NCBI GenBank assembly: GCA_947496145.1
Contig: CANMBS010000011.1
Location: 56,742-120,741, forward strand
Direction: 5' to 3'
Length of the DNA stretch: 64,000 nt
DNA from: an uncultured Pseudovibrio sp.
GTDB taxonomy: Bacteria; Pseudomonadota; Alphaproteobacteria; Rhizobiales; Stappiaceae
Below the pieces are notes generated by a model. The model was not told the origin of the DNA, did not search any database, and saw only the letters and a program-made list of their open reading frames with translations. The position numbers were made by a program, and so were the translations under genes. This document shows positions 43,989 through 53,789 of the stretch, piece after piece (position 1 is the stretch's first letter; every line of letters begins with the position of its first letter).

Positions 43989-44474
43989 ATGAACAAAACG
44001 CCGATTGAATTGACGGTAGAGAGCTTTGTTTTTGGGAACAGGACCAGAAAAGGCACAGACCCGGCTACTGTCTACGAGGTTGGTCAGATAAATGGCAGGA
44101 AGTTCAGATATCTTCTGTTTCCAGATGATTTAGATAAGCGGTTTGACCCTGAAGAAGCGCCAACTTTGCTGATTTTAGATCGTGTGGTCTTTGGCATTAA
44201 AGTTGATGGTAAAACATATTTCAGCACCTACCCGGATTACAGAATCGCAACACTGAGAGGAACGATGATTGGCGGGGGATTTGTGCTCGGCTTTGTTACG
44301 TTTGTCAGTATGGTTATGTTCCAATATCTACCGGTGTTTGGATGGCTCCTTCTCATGATTGCTGTGACGGGGTATTTTGGTGCCGGCTATTACCCACATT
44401 TCTTTTATCGCCTGATGAAGGCTGCAAAAGCTGCAATGGACGAAATGCAAAGCTCTGAAAATCACTCAGCATAA
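43989..44474 (+). CDS. Hypothetical membrane protein
   Basis: The 161-aa protein has a soluble N-terminal part (about 1-85) and two hydrophobic helices (about 90-135) with the loop YLPVFG. I do not recognise the family. The ATG is preceded by GGTGAGAG, a weak ribosome site. It stands alone. Confidence 0.6.
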   Translation: MNKTPIELTVESFVFGNRTRKGTDPATVYEVGQINGRKFRYLLFPDDLDKRFDPEEAPTLLILDRVVFGIKVDGKTYFSTYPDYRIATLRGTMIGGGFVLGFVTFVSMVMFQYLPVFGWLLLMIAVTGYFGAGYYPHFFYRLMKAAKAAMDEMQSSENHSA

Positions 44475-44598
44475 CGGTATGTGGATGAGGTGCTTGTAGC
44501 AGGTGAGGCTGCCTGATCACGAATTAGTGTGGGCACTGGCAAAATACTCAGGTGACTGATAGGTTCCGGCACCGCTTAAAGAACCTAAAGGAAGTAAT

Positions 44599-44805
44599 AT
44601 GCGCCTTTACCGCCTCATCACTGAGCCAGATTCTGCTAAATTTTGTCACCGTGTAACCGAAGCTCTCAATAAAGGCTGGGAACTGCATGAGTCTCCAACC
44701 ATAACTTATGATGCAACAAAGGGCGTGACCATCTGCGGTCAGGCTGTGGTCAAGCATGTTGACGGTGAGACTTACACGTCAGAGACCAAACTTGGTGCCT
44801 GGTAA
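44599..44805 (+). CDS. DUF1737 domain protein
   Basis: This 68-aa protein begins MRLYRLITEPDSAKFCHRV and has GWELHESPTITYD and GQAVVK, the DUF1737 pattern. These small proteins have no assigned function. AAGGAAG stands 8 nt before the ATG. A strong terminator follows. Confidence 0.85.
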   Translation: MRLYRLITEPDSAKFCHRVTEALNKGWELHESPTITYDATKGVTICGQAVVKHVDGETYTSETKLGAW

Positions 44806-44830
44806 GTTTTTTGGATGATGAATATGTAAG

Positions 44831-44859
44831 TGGCGGGAGTTTCCCGCCATTTTTATTTT
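44831..44859 (+). terminator. Rho-independent terminator after DUF1737 gene
   Basis: TGGCGGGA and TCCCGCCA form a perfect 8-bp stem with a tight 3-nt loop (44831-44849), followed by TTTTTATTTT. Confidence 0.85.
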
Positions 44860-44980
44860 GGGAGCGTGTTTGAAGTGATCTCTTTTCTGCACGGCATATA
44901 GCTGCCCATGCGTTAAAGCACCAACTCGAAAGACCAGAATAAGTCCTGTAGGGCTTGCGTAACAGTTCGAGGTTACTTCG

Positions 44981-45907
44981 GTGCTTTCAATTTTCCTGAA
45001 TTCGGTGCTCCCTGTCTTCGCGGCAGTTATAGTGGGTTATGCCTTTGGTCATGCAAAGCTATTCAGTATCGCCGAGGCGCACGCCATCAATAAAACAGCT
45101 TTCTACTTCTTTGTGCCAGCCCTGCTGTTCAAGCTGGTCGCGCAAGTGTCCTTTGATGATTTTGATGTATTTTATGTGCTTGGTTACATGGGTGCTGAAG
45201 TGGCTATTTATGCACTGACCCTGTGGCTTTGCTACTCAATATTCCAGCGCAGGCTTGCCGAAAGCCTGTTGCTTAGTATGACAGCAGCGTTTTGCAACCA
45301 TACCTTCTTTATCCTGCCCATTGCTGAGATGTTGTATGGGCCGGATGCGGTGCTGCCCGTGGTCTCTGTCATTTCCATTGATCTTCTTGTTTTCTTTGGC
45401 GGGACTGTTCTGGCGCTGGAGTTTGTTGCAAAAAAACGTGAGGGATCTGCCCTTCGCAATCTTTCTGTTACGCTTTGCACCAACCCTAACATTATGGCGC
45501 TTCTGGCTGGTGTCGTTGTAACTGTGAGCGGCATTTCTATTGATAATGGAGTAGGATTTTATTTGAGTTTTGTGGGCGCGGCGGCGGCACCTGCCTCTTT
45601 GTTTGCACTGGGAGTGAGCTTAAGCCTGCAACCTGCAAAGTTGGCGGAACGACTTGTTTTGCTGATTACGGGCCTGAAACTGTTGCTTTTCCCTGCAATT
45701 GCCTGGCTGCTATTTGTGCCAGTGTTTACTCTTTCAGAGTTTTGGGTCGGGCCGGGCATTCTGGTTGCGGCGGGACCGAGTGGGGTTCTGGCATCCGTGC
45801 TGAGTTCACAGTATGGCGTGCAGGGGAAGATGGTGTCGCAGGTGATTTTGGTGACGACCTTCTTCAGCGTTCTTACTGTTACTGCGGCGGCGATGCTGAC
45901 CGCCTGA
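44981..45907 (+). CDS. Auxin efflux carrier (AEC) family transporter
   Basis: The 308-aa protein has about ten helices. The N-terminal half starts MLSIFLNSVLPVFAAVIVGY and the second half has VSLSLQPAKLA and a glycine-rich repeat GVLASVLSSQYG. These are AEC features, which in bacteria are often malate or malonate exporters. The substrate is unknown. The start is GTG at 44981. Confidence 0.88.
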   Translation: MLSIFLNSVLPVFAAVIVGYAFGHAKLFSIAEAHAINKTAFYFFVPALLFKLVAQVSFDDFDVFYVLGYMGAEVAIYALTLWLCYSIFQRRLAESLLLSMTAAFCNHTFFILPIAEMLYGPDAVLPVVSVISIDLLVFFGGTVLALEFVAKKREGSALRNLSVTLCTNPNIMALLAGVVVTVSGISIDNGVGFYLSFVGAAAAPASLFALGVSLSLQPAKLAERLVLLITGLKLLLFPAIAWLLFVPVFTLSEFWVGPGILVAAGPSGVLASVLSSQYGVQGKMVSQVILVTTFFSVLTVTAAAMLTA

Positions 45908-45988
45908 ATGTGATCAGTTGAAGGGTATGCCAAATGCTGAGAGAGAAGAGAATAGTTCGCTCTTAGTTCTGGTTTCACGCTCCTGAGG

Positions 45989-47056
45989 TTAGGAGAAGGT
46001 GAGCGTATGGGCTTCCTGAAGGATTGCCTGTGCCAGAGACTTGAAGATCTCACGGACTCTGTCTTCATGAGCTTTTGCGCTTTGCCAGAAGTTTGTAAGC
46101 CCGGGGCCTGCATTGAGCTCCAGCACATGAGCGCTGCTTGTTGGAAGGGTGATGTCATTGCAGAGCAGGTCGACGCCTGCATAGCGCAAGCCGCAAGCTT
46201 TGGCTGCGTTGAGAGCGAGTTGAGCATGTACAGGTGAGATGTGGTCTGTCATATCGATTGCCTGCCCACCCGTAGAGAGGTTTGCGTTTGGGAGCAGTTG
46301 AAACTCCTGAGTCTTTTTTAGTACCGAAGCAAGCGTGAGTTTAGCGTCACTTAGCATCTGCAAAATGCGGGGGTCATCCTGCTCGATTTTTTGCCCGCCT
46401 CCTCTGGTTTTAAGAGAGGCTTTCTTTTCTTCAAGCAGAGTTTTGACAGGGCTATGCCCGTCGCCAAGAATTGAAAGCGGGCGGCGCTCAATGACTGCGA
46501 GGATTTTCTCGTCGAGCACGATAATGCGATAATCACGCCCTGAAACGGCTTTCTGTAGCAGCACTCTGTCATTGGCTTGAAGAGATTTTTCCAGAGCTTC
46601 TGGCAGTTGCTCGGGCTTTGTCAGCTTTTGGACACCTATTCCTTGTGTGCCTTCATTGGGCTTGAGATAGAGTGGAAAGCCAAGCTCATCAGCTAAGTCG
46701 GCGGCGTTGTCTATGCTGTTCAGGGCTTTGGCAACGTGCGGGCTTGCGGTGTGTAGCTGGGCGATGGCCCGTTTGGAGTGGACGAGCTTAAATGATGGAG
46801 TTGGCAGGCTTGCGCTTTGAAGCAGGCGTCCGCAAAAATCTTTGTCCCGCGCTGCTTCGCCTGCTGCATAGCTGTTGAGCGGGAGTGCCCCGCCTTTGAT
46901 GGGAAGGCGGCGTCCTTCGCGTGTTTCTATGTAGCCGAAATAGTGGAACTGAGGATCGAGGCAGAGGCGTGCGCCGTATTCCTGGCAGTTCTCTGCGAGC
47001 AGGCGTGGGGCCAGAGGCAGGTTTGGCTGATCGGGAGAAACGGGCTGAAACTGCAT
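45989..47056 (-). CDS. Stand-alone cyanophycin synthetase-like ATP-grasp protein
   Basis: The 355-aa protein has an ATP-grasp fold. Segments FPLYLKPNEGTQGIGV (ATP loop), GRDYRIIVLDEKILAVIERRPLSILGDG and LLPNANLSTGGQAIDMTD closely follow the ATP-grasp domain of cyanophycin synthetase (CphA). The Mur-ligase domain that CphA carries is missing, so it is not a full CphA. It could ligate an amino acid or peptide. ELNAGPGLTNF near the C-terminus is the metal-binding end of the site. The first 90 residues are unrecognised. The lolA gene lies upstream on the same strand after a terminator. Confidence 0.8.
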   Translation of the reverse strand: MQFQPVSPDQPNLPLAPRLLAENCQEYGARLCLDPQFHYFGYIETREGRRLPIKGGALPLNSYAAGEAARDKDFCGRLLQSASLPTPSFKLVHSKRAIAQLHTASPHVAKALNSIDNAADLADELGFPLYLKPNEGTQGIGVQKLTKPEQLPEALEKSLQANDRVLLQKAVSGRDYRIIVLDEKILAVIERRPLSILGDGHSPVKTLLEEKKASLKTRGGGQKIEQDDPRILQMLSDAKLTLASVLKKTQEFQLLPNANLSTGGQAIDMTDHISPVHAQLALNAAKACGLRYAGVDLLCNDITLPTSSAHVLELNAGPGLTNFWQSAKAHEDRVREIFKSLAQAILQEAHTLTFS

Positions 47057-47078
47057 GCTGAACCTTTGAGCGCGACAA

Positions 47079-47104
47079 CAAAAAAGGAGCGCCGAAACGC
47101 TCCT
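47079..47104 (-). terminator. Terminator after lolA
   Basis: AGGAGCG and CGCTCCT form a perfect 7-bp stem with a 6-nt loop. Read on the minus strand a TTTTTT run follows at once. It lies between lolA and the ATP-grasp gene. Confidence 0.8.
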
Positions 47105-47134
47105 GTTTCTTATCCCAATAATAACATGGATGCT

Positions 47135-47833
47135 TTAGTTATCACCGCGTTTTTGACGTGAATTTGCAATGTAATCGATCTTGAACAGGTCCGGGTTTGT
47201 CTTGCCGTTTTCAACCACATCGTAAATGGCGACAGAAGTATCGTAGCCCTGTGCGTCACGAACGGTCCATTGCTTGAGCTTGTAGTTTCTCGCGTCGAAG
47301 ATCAGCGTCAGACGGCCTGAGGTGAAGCGGGTTTTATCGTCAATGGTGATGGTGATGAGATCTGGTTCTACAACCACGTTCGTGACGTTTGTATCCCGGC
47401 GCAGGTCGATTGTGTCCGCCAGAAGAAACCGCAGTGGGGTCTGAGAGAGCGGCCAGATATCCTGCGTTTGCAGCTTGCGGTCTTTTACGGAGACCATGCT
47501 GCCATCTGCAATTATGTCGAGCGTGGATGGTTTGTTGTAATAGAAACGCACCTTACCGGGGCGGCTGATGAAAAACTGACCTTCAACACGCCCGCCGGTT
47601 GGGCCGAACTGAACGAACTTACCGTGCATGTTACGCACGGAGTTGAAATACTGGCTTACAGCGTCAACGGCCTGCACATTGGTAAGTGCTACAGGCTGAG
47701 GTTTTTCGGTCGGTTGAGCTTGCTGGGCAGCGGCAGGCTGCAGAATCATTGGCGCAGAACTGATGAAAAGCGCCGCTGCAATTGCGAGGCCCCTACCAAT
47801 TTTACCTAAAGAGATCGCTCCGGATCCAATCAT
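47135..47833 (-). CDS. lolA: Outer-membrane lipoprotein carrier LolA
   Basis: LolA is the periplasmic chaperone that takes lipoproteins from LolCDE to the outer membrane. The 232-aa protein has a signal peptide (cut near PAAAQ, residue 36). The beta-barrel half shows VEGQFFISRPGKVRFYY and VSVKDRKLQTQDIWPLSQTPL, the core LolA pattern. It lies near ftsK in the alphaproteobacterial order. A terminator follows. I see no odd features. Confidence 0.92.
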   Translation of the reverse strand: MIGSGAISLGKIGRGLAIAAALFISSAPMILQPAAAQQAQPTEKPQPVALTNVQAVDAVSQYFNSVRNMHGKFVQFGPTGGRVEGQFFISRPGKVRFYYNKPSTLDIIADGSMVSVKDRKLQTQDIWPLSQTPLRFLLADTIDLRRDTNVTNVVVEPDLITITIDDKTRFTSGRLTLIFDARNYKLKQWTVRDAQGYDTSVAIYDVVENGKTNPDLFKIDYIANSRQKRGDN

Positions 47834-47958
47834 AAATAAAACTCCGCTGTCAAATTTTTCTCAACCTTAGGGCGAGTTGATTAACTCTTCTCTAAACTGA
47901 GAGGATGGTTCTGTCTGCGCCCTGATTTTGTGAGGCTATCTCTAGCATAAGGCGAAGA

Positions 47959-47974
47959 TGGGGCGCATGCCCCA
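47959..47974 (-). terminator. Short hairpin after ftsK
   Basis: TGGGGC and GCCCCA enclose GCAT, a 6-bp stem, 34 nt beyond the ftsK stop on the minus strand. The following T-run is poor (CTTC). It may stop or attenuate ftsK transcripts before lolA. Confidence 0.35.
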
Positions 47975-48007
47975 AATTCTGCAATTCTGCCAGATTTTAT
48001 GGTTTGC

Positions 48008-50923
48008 CTAGAACTGCTCGCCGTTTTCTGGCAGCAGGATTTCGCGTTTTCCTGCATGGTTTGCCGGGCTGATCATGCCTTCCTGCTCCATACGTTCAAT
48101 GAGAGAAGCTGCACGGTTGTAGCCGATTGAGAGGCGACGCTGAATGTAAGAAGTAGAAGCTTTACGGTCTCTGGCGACAATTGCAACGGCCTGATCGAAC
48201 AGGTCACTGGTTGCGTTGCCGGAACCTTGTGTCAGGGAATCGTAACCGCCTGCTTCATCAGATTCTTCTGTTACGTCAGAGAGGTAGGTTGGTGTGCCCT
48301 GTTCCTTCAGGTGGTTTACGATGTCTTCCACTTCATCATCAGATACGAATGGTCCGTGAACACGCTGGGTTTTGCCGCCTGCAGCCATGTAGAGCATATC
48401 ACCCATGCCAAGCAGTTGCTCTGCACCCATTTCGCCGAGAATTGTCCGGCTGTCGATCTTGGAAGTGACCTGGAATGAGATACGGGTTGGGAAGTTCGCC
48501 TTGATGGTACCGGTGATCACGTCTACGGATGGACGCTGGGTTGCCATGATCAGGTGGATACCTGCGGCACGGGCCATCTGTGCCAGACGCTGAATTGCGC
48601 CTTCGATGTCCTTACCAGCCACCATCATGAGGTCAGCCATCTCATCGACGATGACGACGATGTAAGGCATTTTCTCCATTGGCAGTTCTTCTTCTTCGAA
48701 GATTGGCTCGCCAGTGTTTTTGTCAAAGCCGGTCTGGACGGTGCGGGTGAAGCTCTCGCCCTTCTTCATGGCCTGCTCAATACGAGTGTTGTACCCGTCG
48801 ATATTGCGCACACCCATCTTGGACATTTTCTTGTAACGATCTTCCATCTCACGGACGGTCCACTTCAAAGCGACAACAGCTTTGTTCGGATCGGTCACAA
48901 CCGGGGTGAGAAGGTGTGGGATACCGTCGTAGATGGAAAGTTCCAGCATCTTTGGATCGATCATGATCATCTTACACTGGTCAGGCGTGAGCCTGTAAAG
49001 CAGTGAAAGGATCATGGTGTTGACAGATACGGACTTACCGGAGCCGGTGGTACCTGCCACGAGCAGGTGAGGCATGCGGGCAAGGTCTGCAATAACCGCT
49101 TCGCCGTTGATTGTCTTACCGAGGGACATGGCGAGTTTCGCTTTGGATTCGTCGAAGTCCTCAGAGTCCAGCAATTCGCGCAGGTATACGGTTTCACGCT
49201 TGGCGTTTGGTAGCTCGATACCAATAGCGTTTTTACCCGGAATAACGGCAACACGAGCAGAGATTGCGCTCATAGAACGGGCGATGTCGTCGGCCAGACC
49301 GATCACGCGGGAAGATTTGATGCCCGGTGCTGGTTCCAGCTCGTAAAGGGTGACAACAGGACCGGGGCGGACGGCAATGATTTCACCACGTACGCCGAAG
49401 TCTCCCAGAACACCTTCCAGAATGCGAGCGTTCTGCTCCAGTGCATCTTTGCTCAGGCGCTGTTTGCCATCTGCCTGTGGCTCTGCAAGAAGTTCGATGC
49501 TTGGCAGCTCAAAGGGTTTCGGTTTGACTATGGCGGTGGACTGTTTTTCCTGAGCAAACGGACGCGGAACCATACGTCCGGGGGCAGGGCGTGGTGCTTG
49601 TTGCTGCTGGGTGACTGGTTGCTGAAGTTGTGGGGCAGCCTGCATTGGAGCGGGAGCTGCATCAGGGCTGGCGATACCGATTGGACCCGCTGGTGCCTGT
49701 GGCTGCTCTCCAAGGTACAGATCTTCCCCTTCGCGATAGTCATCCTGTGCTATTGGGTAGCCCTGCTCATCGTAAACGGGTTCTCCGGCGGCAGGTTCCC
49801 ATTGCTCTTCAGGGTAATGCTCTGCCTGCGGGGCATAGTGTTGGGTGTTGTTGTAGTGCGGATCAAACTGCACCTGAGACCCCTGAGGTTCTTCTTCCTG
49901 CTGATAATAATTATCGAGGCCGTCGTCCTCTTCAGGCATAAGCTTTGCGGCAATCTTGCGTCTCATACGCGAGATAAAGCTTTCTTTCTGCTCTGGCTCG
50001 TCCTCGTCAACTTCCTGTTCGTCCCACTGTTGCTCAGCTTGCGCGTCGTATTGCTCGTCCTCGTAGTACTCAGGGTGTTGTTGTGGCTGGTTTGGTGTAT
50101 ATTCTGCTTCCTGCCAGTCCTGACCAGCAGCTTGTCTGCGTTTGAACAAGGTGCGCTGGATTGCGCTGGTTGCCATGAGCTTCCAATGGCTTAGTGCGCC
50201 GATGATTGCATAATAGCGGTTGTTTTCGCCGTCATATTCATCCTCAGAGTCTTCAGAGAATGGCAATGCTTCGTGAGGAGTGTACTCGTCTTCCACCTGT
50301 TCATCAGCAATGATTTCACTTGGTTGAGCGTCTTTGCCGATAAAGCCTGCTGCATAGGTTAGCAAGGCAATTGCGGGCAAGCCGAGGCCAACGACGCCGG
50401 TCAGTGTTCTGACGCCGGTAGACAGGTCAGGCAGGATTGCTGAAGGAATGGCAAAAATCCAGTCTCCCAGAAAACCGCCAAGACCTGTCGGTAGGGGCCA
50501 GTCCGGAGAGACTGGAACTGCTGCCAGACCACCTGCAAAAAGGAGAGTACCTATCGTCCATGTGAGGAACCGCTTGCGCGTGATGCCACCTGCGTTTTTA
50601 ACCGATAAGCGCCACCCCCAGATGAAGATTGGTATCAGAAAGACGGCTGTTGCAAGCCCAACTGTTTGCATCAACAGGTCGGCAACAATAGCGCCCGGCT
50701 GGCCCAGAGCATTCTTAATTTCTGCGTTTGTTGCGTGGTTGAGGCTTGGGTCTCCCGTTGACCATGTTGCGAGGGCTGCCGCCATGCACAGGCCGATAAT
50801 GAGGATTGCCATTCCAGCAAGTACGATCATGTTGCTTTTGATAAAGCGAGTGATCGGGCTTTCTGTATCAGCCAGTGAAACAGAGTGTGCTTTGGGTCGT
50901 TGCATTGCAGCAGCCTGACGCAT
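48008..50923 (-). CDS. ftsK: DNA translocase FtsK
   Basis: FtsK pumps DNA across the closing septum and promotes XerCD dimer resolution. The 971-aa protein has four or five membrane helices (about 30-205), a long acidic, Gln/Pro-rich linker (about 210-460), the RecA-like motor with Walker [14 protein letters not shown] and Walker [14 protein letters not shown], and a C-terminal gamma winged helix ([22 protein letters not shown]) that reads KOPS. The linker is rich in Glu and Gln. The aminotransferase gene is only 4 bp upstream, so the two are co-transcribed. Confidence 0.95.
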   Translation of the reverse strand: MRQAAAMQRPKAHSVSLADTESPITRFIKSNMIVLAGMAILIIGLCMAAALATWSTGDPSLNHATNAEIKNALGQPGAIVADLLMQTVGLATAVFLIPIFIWGWRLSVKNAGGITRKRFLTWTIGTLLFAGGLAAVPVSPDWPLPTGLGGFLGDWIFAIPSAILPDLSTGVRTLTGVVGLGLPAIALLTYAAGFIGKDAQPSEIIADEQVEDEYTPHEALPFSEDSEDEYDGENNRYYAIIGALSHWKLMATSAIQRTLFKRRQAAGQDWQEAEYTPNQPQQHPEYYEDEQYDAQAEQQWDEQEVDEDEPEQKESFISRMRRKIAAKLMPEEDDGLDNYYQQEEEPQGSQVQFDPHYNNTQHYAPQAEHYPEEQWEPAAGEPVYDEQGYPIAQDDYREGEDLYLGEQPQAPAGPIGIASPDAAPAPMQAAPQLQQPVTQQQQAPRPAPGRMVPRPFAQEKQSTAIVKPKPFELPSIELLAEPQADGKQRLSKDALEQNARILEGVLGDFGVRGEIIAVRPGPVVTLYELEPAPGIKSSRVIGLADDIARSMSAISARVAVIPGKNAIGIELPNAKRETVYLRELLDSEDFDESKAKLAMSLGKTINGEAVIADLARMPHLLVAGTTGSGKSVSVNTMILSLLYRLTPDQCKMIMIDPKMLELSIYDGIPHLLTPVVTDPNKAVVALKWTVREMEDRYKKMSKMGVRNIDGYNTRIEQAMKKGESFTRTVQTGFDKNTGEPIFEEEELPMEKMPYIVVIVDEMADLMMVAGKDIEGAIQRLAQMARAAGIHLIMATQRPSVDVITGTIKANFPTRISFQVTSKIDSRTILGEMGAEQLLGMGDMLYMAAGGKTQRVHGPFVSDDEVEDIVNHLKEQGTPTYLSDVTEESDEAGGYDSLTQGSGNATSDLFDQAVAIVARDRKASTSYIQRRLSIGYNRAASLIERMEQEGMISPANHAGKREILLPENGEQF

Positions 50924-50927
50924 TCAA

Positions 50928-52124
50928 TTACTCCAGAGAGTCCAAAATTCTTCGGAAGGCTTCCTTACTGGTTTCCAAAGATTCAACGAGGGCAAGGCGG
51001 ATATATTTTTCACCGGGGTTTGATCCATCCGGCATGTCTGAGGCGATATAGGCACCGGGCAGGGTTTTTACGCCAACTTCACGCCACAGCTTTTCTGCCA
51101 CTTCTGCGCCAGTTCCCCAGCGAGATACATCCAGCCACAGGAAGAAGCCGCCATCTTTGCGCACGGAGCCAAAGAGCGGGGCGAGCATTTCTTCTGCTGC
51201 GTCGTACTTTTCGTTGTAGAGGCGGCGGTTTTCGATGACGTGTTCTTCATCACCAAACGCGCGGACTGCCAGTGCCTGAATTGGCATTGGAACCTGAGGA
51301 GAAGCAATGTTACGGAAATCGGCAAAGAACTGAATGAACTCAGGATCACCAGCGGCGAGGCCACAGCGAGCACCCGGCAAGTTGGAGCGCTTGGAAAGTG
51401 AGTTGAAAGTTACAACGTTTTTCAACGTACCGTCGATTGCTTCCGCCGCTTCCAGAATACCTGTTGGAGGCGTGTCTCGATAGATTTCGGAATAGCATTC
51501 GTCTGCAAACAGCATGAAGTTATGCTTGCGAGCCAGCTTGATGAGTTTCTGTAAATATTCCATTGGGGCAACGGTGCCCTGCGGATTTGCTGGCGTGGCA
51601 AAATAGAATGCTACGGTCCGGTCAAGCAATTCCGGGTCCAGAGTATCCAGATCCGGCAATACTCCGTCTGCTGGTTCTGGCAGAAGAATTTCGTCAGCGC
51701 CCGCAATATGGGCGCCTGCGCCATAAGACTGGTAGAATGGATTTGGCAGAATAACTGCTGGCTTGCATTCTTTCTTCAGAAAATCACGAGCACAAACGCA
51801 GCCAAACACCAGACCTTCGCGGGAACCGTTGAGCGGGATGATGCTTTTATCCGGGTCAAAGGCACCTGAGAGGTCAAAGCGATTCCTGAGCCACTGGCCA
51901 ACAGCGGCGCGGAACTCATCAGTCCCACGAATTGCAGGGTATTTGCGGAAACCCTCCTTGTTTTGCTCAAGCACTTCAATGACGTAGCCCGGTGGCTCAT
52001 GGCGCGGTTCGCCAATGGTCATGGTGATTGGATCAAGGCCCGGTTCGATACCAGCAAGCTGCTGATTCAGCCGCTGAAACGGGTTTCCTCCGCTGGATTT
52101 TTTCTCAAGCTCTTTTGTTGACAC
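50928..52124 (-). CDS. Class I/II PLP aminotransferase
   Basis: The 398-aa enzyme is fold type I. It has the conserved pyruvoyl-binding IGEPRHEPPGYV at the start, YFATPANPQGT (cofactor ring), FADECYSEIY and the PLP-lysine motif SLSKRSNLPGARCG. The pattern resembles the DapC-type N-succinyldiaminopimelate aminotransferase group but could act on other amino acids. It leads into ftsK 4 bp later. Confidence 0.88.
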   Translation of the reverse strand: MSTKELEKKSSGGNPFQRLNQQLAGIEPGLDPITMTIGEPRHEPPGYVIEVLEQNKEGFRKYPAIRGTDEFRAAVGQWLRNRFDLSGAFDPDKSIIPLNGSREGLVFGCVCARDFLKKECKPAVILPNPFYQSYGAGAHIAGADEILLPEPADGVLPDLDTLDPELLDRTVAFYFATPANPQGTVAPMEYLQKLIKLARKHNFMLFADECYSEIYRDTPPTGILEAAEAIDGTLKNVVTFNSLSKRSNLPGARCGLAAGDPEFIQFFADFRNIASPQVPMPIQALAVRAFGDEEHVIENRRLYNEKYDAAEEMLAPLFGSVRKDGGFFLWLDVSRWGTGAEVAEKLWREVGVKTLPGAYIASDMPDGSNPGEKYIRLALVESLETSKEAFRRILDSLE

Positions 52125-52325
52125 AAGAATTCTCGCAGGAATGATTTACAGAAATTAGGCTGACTACCGGAACCTTAGTGTTTTTTGGTAAACCGGCTGT
52201 TAACCAATTTGCTTTGCGCTACGCTGATTAGCTATTTCTTCCGGGTTTTATCATTTGATTTTTAGAAGTGTGGTTTTGGATGAGGCTGCTGAGTTAACCC
52301 TGAACTTGGGCCGGGATTTGTCTGA

Positions 52326-53330
52326 ATGATGCAACCCACAGGAAATATTGAAGCTGGTCATATCCATCTGGACTCCTCGTTTGTCATTATTTTTTCCAGG
52401 TCCAAAGGCATGCGCAGGCTCGCACTGGAGCAGTTGCGCAACTATGAGTTAGCTGAGGATGAGTTCTATTGGGCTTACCTACAGCGGATTGCAGCGCAAA
52501 ACCGTGAGTTTCTTGAGGAAGTAGGGCTGGAGCACAGCGATATAGATGATCTGCTGGACCGTGAAGTGCGGCCTCACTGTCATGTGCGCAGTAAAGGTGC
52601 CTTTATAGCTATCAATGTGTTCAACGAGTTACCTAAGCAAGAAAGCGGCGACATGGATTGTGCTCAGATCTGGGTAGATTCCAAACGGTTGATCTGCATC
52701 TGGCATGATCCTCTGGATGTGTTTCAGAACCTCGTAAGAGGGTTTCAGTCGCATGTTCCGCCTTCCAGCACAGCAGAATTCTGGGCGCGGCTGGTGCTGG
52801 CGATTGCGGATCGCGCAGAAGAAATGATGGAGGCGTTGCAGGACCGCATTGATCATCTGGAGGATGTGGTTCTGGAAACCGGGGATCACCCCTGGGAGAG
52901 TGAACTGGCACAAGTGCGCCGGTTAGCAACTATTATTCGCCGCAGTATGCTGGTGCACCTGGATATTTTGAGAAACTTTGAGATTGAGAATTTTGACTGG
53001 GTGGACCGGATCAATAAACGCCGTGTGCGCGAAGCAGGAGACCGTGCATTGCGAATTGCTGAAGAGATGGATGCAATCCGGGAGAGGGCGGAGATTGTTC
53101 ACGACCAGATCATGTATAAGCGCTCAGAGAACATAAACCGATACATGCTGATGATGGCTGCGATTGCTGTCGTGTTTTTGCCACTTACCTTCATCACTGG
53201 TCTGCTTGGCATTAATGTGGGCGGTATTCCGGGCAGTCATGACCCGGTTGCCTTTACAGTTGTGACTGGGCTTCTGGTCTTTTTTGGCTTAATACTTTTT
53301 GCGATTGTCCGGTGGTTCAAGATTTTCTAG
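52326..53330 (+). CDS. zntB: ZntB-like CorA-family zinc transporter
   Basis: The 334-aa protein is a CorA fold: a cytoplasmic alpha/beta/alpha domain of about 270 residues, then two C-terminal helices with TGLLGINVGGIPG. This replaces the Mg-type GMN by GIN, as in ZntB zinc exporters or importers (GVN/GIN). The ATG at 52326 is followed by a second ATG. It is divergent from the aminotransferase gene, and converges with the sdhAF4-like gene. Confidence 0.88.
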   Translation: MMQPTGNIEAGHIHLDSSFVIIFSRSKGMRRLALEQLRNYELAEDEFYWAYLQRIAAQNREFLEEVGLEHSDIDDLLDREVRPHCHVRSKGAFIAINVFNELPKQESGDMDCAQIWVDSKRLICIWHDPLDVFQNLVRGFQSHVPPSSTAEFWARLVLAIADRAEEMMEALQDRIDHLEDVVLETGDHPWESELAQVRRLATIIRRSMLVHLDILRNFEIENFDWVDRINKRRVREAGDRALRIAEEMDAIRERAEIVHDQIMYKRSENINRYMLMMAAIAVVFLPLTFITGLLGINVGGIPGSHDPVAFTVVTGLLVFFGLILFAIVRWFKIF

Positions 53331-53590
53331 AAATCGCTGGTGATGCCTTTGACTTCCCAATCGCTGTAACGGGCAGGGTCCAGACCTCCGCGGCCATTCA
53401 GTTCTTTTGGCATTTCCTTCTGGGCTGCATCAATCTGCACACGACGTTCTTCAGCTTCTTTTAAAGCTCGCTGTGCGGCGGGTGGCAGATCCTCAAAGCG
53501 TCGTTTCTTGGGTGCTTCTTCGATTTGCTCAGAGGTATCAATATCCTGCGTTTTGAAGTTTTCGACCGCAGATTTGTTTTCTGGTTCCAT
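53327..53590 (-). CDS. DUF1674/SDHAF4-like succinate dehydrogenase assembly factor
   Basis: The 87-aa protein ends with NGRGGLDPARYSDWEVKGITSDF, the DUF1674 (SDHAF4/Sdh8) pattern that binds flavinylated SdhA. The N-terminal part has charged repeats. Its stop overlaps the stop of zntB by 4 bp, with the two genes convergent. It is divergent from htpX, with 199 bp between them. Confidence 0.85.
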   Translation of the reverse strand: MEPENKSAVENFKTQDIDTSEQIEEAPKKRRFEDLPPAAQRALKEAEERRVQIDAAQKEMPKELNGRGGLDPARYSDWEVKGITSDF

Positions 53591-53789
53591 TTTCTTCTCC
53601 CGCCACTACGACTTCACACAGATGTAAGCTTGCGTTTGCCATTTGGAACTACCACTTAAGCAAGTAATGATAGTTTCACATTGATCACATGCGCTTAGAT
53701 ATAGGCGTGAGAGGCTCTCTTTTGCAATGGGCACTCCGTTCCTAGCTGAAATCAATGTTTAAGAAAGAACAGATTGGAGCACGAAATCC

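Noticed and set aside
49598..50194. 198-codon hydrophobic frame antisense to ftsK
   Set aside because: It mirrors the Gln/Glu-rich FtsK linker, whose codons read as Leu/Val-rich on the other strand.
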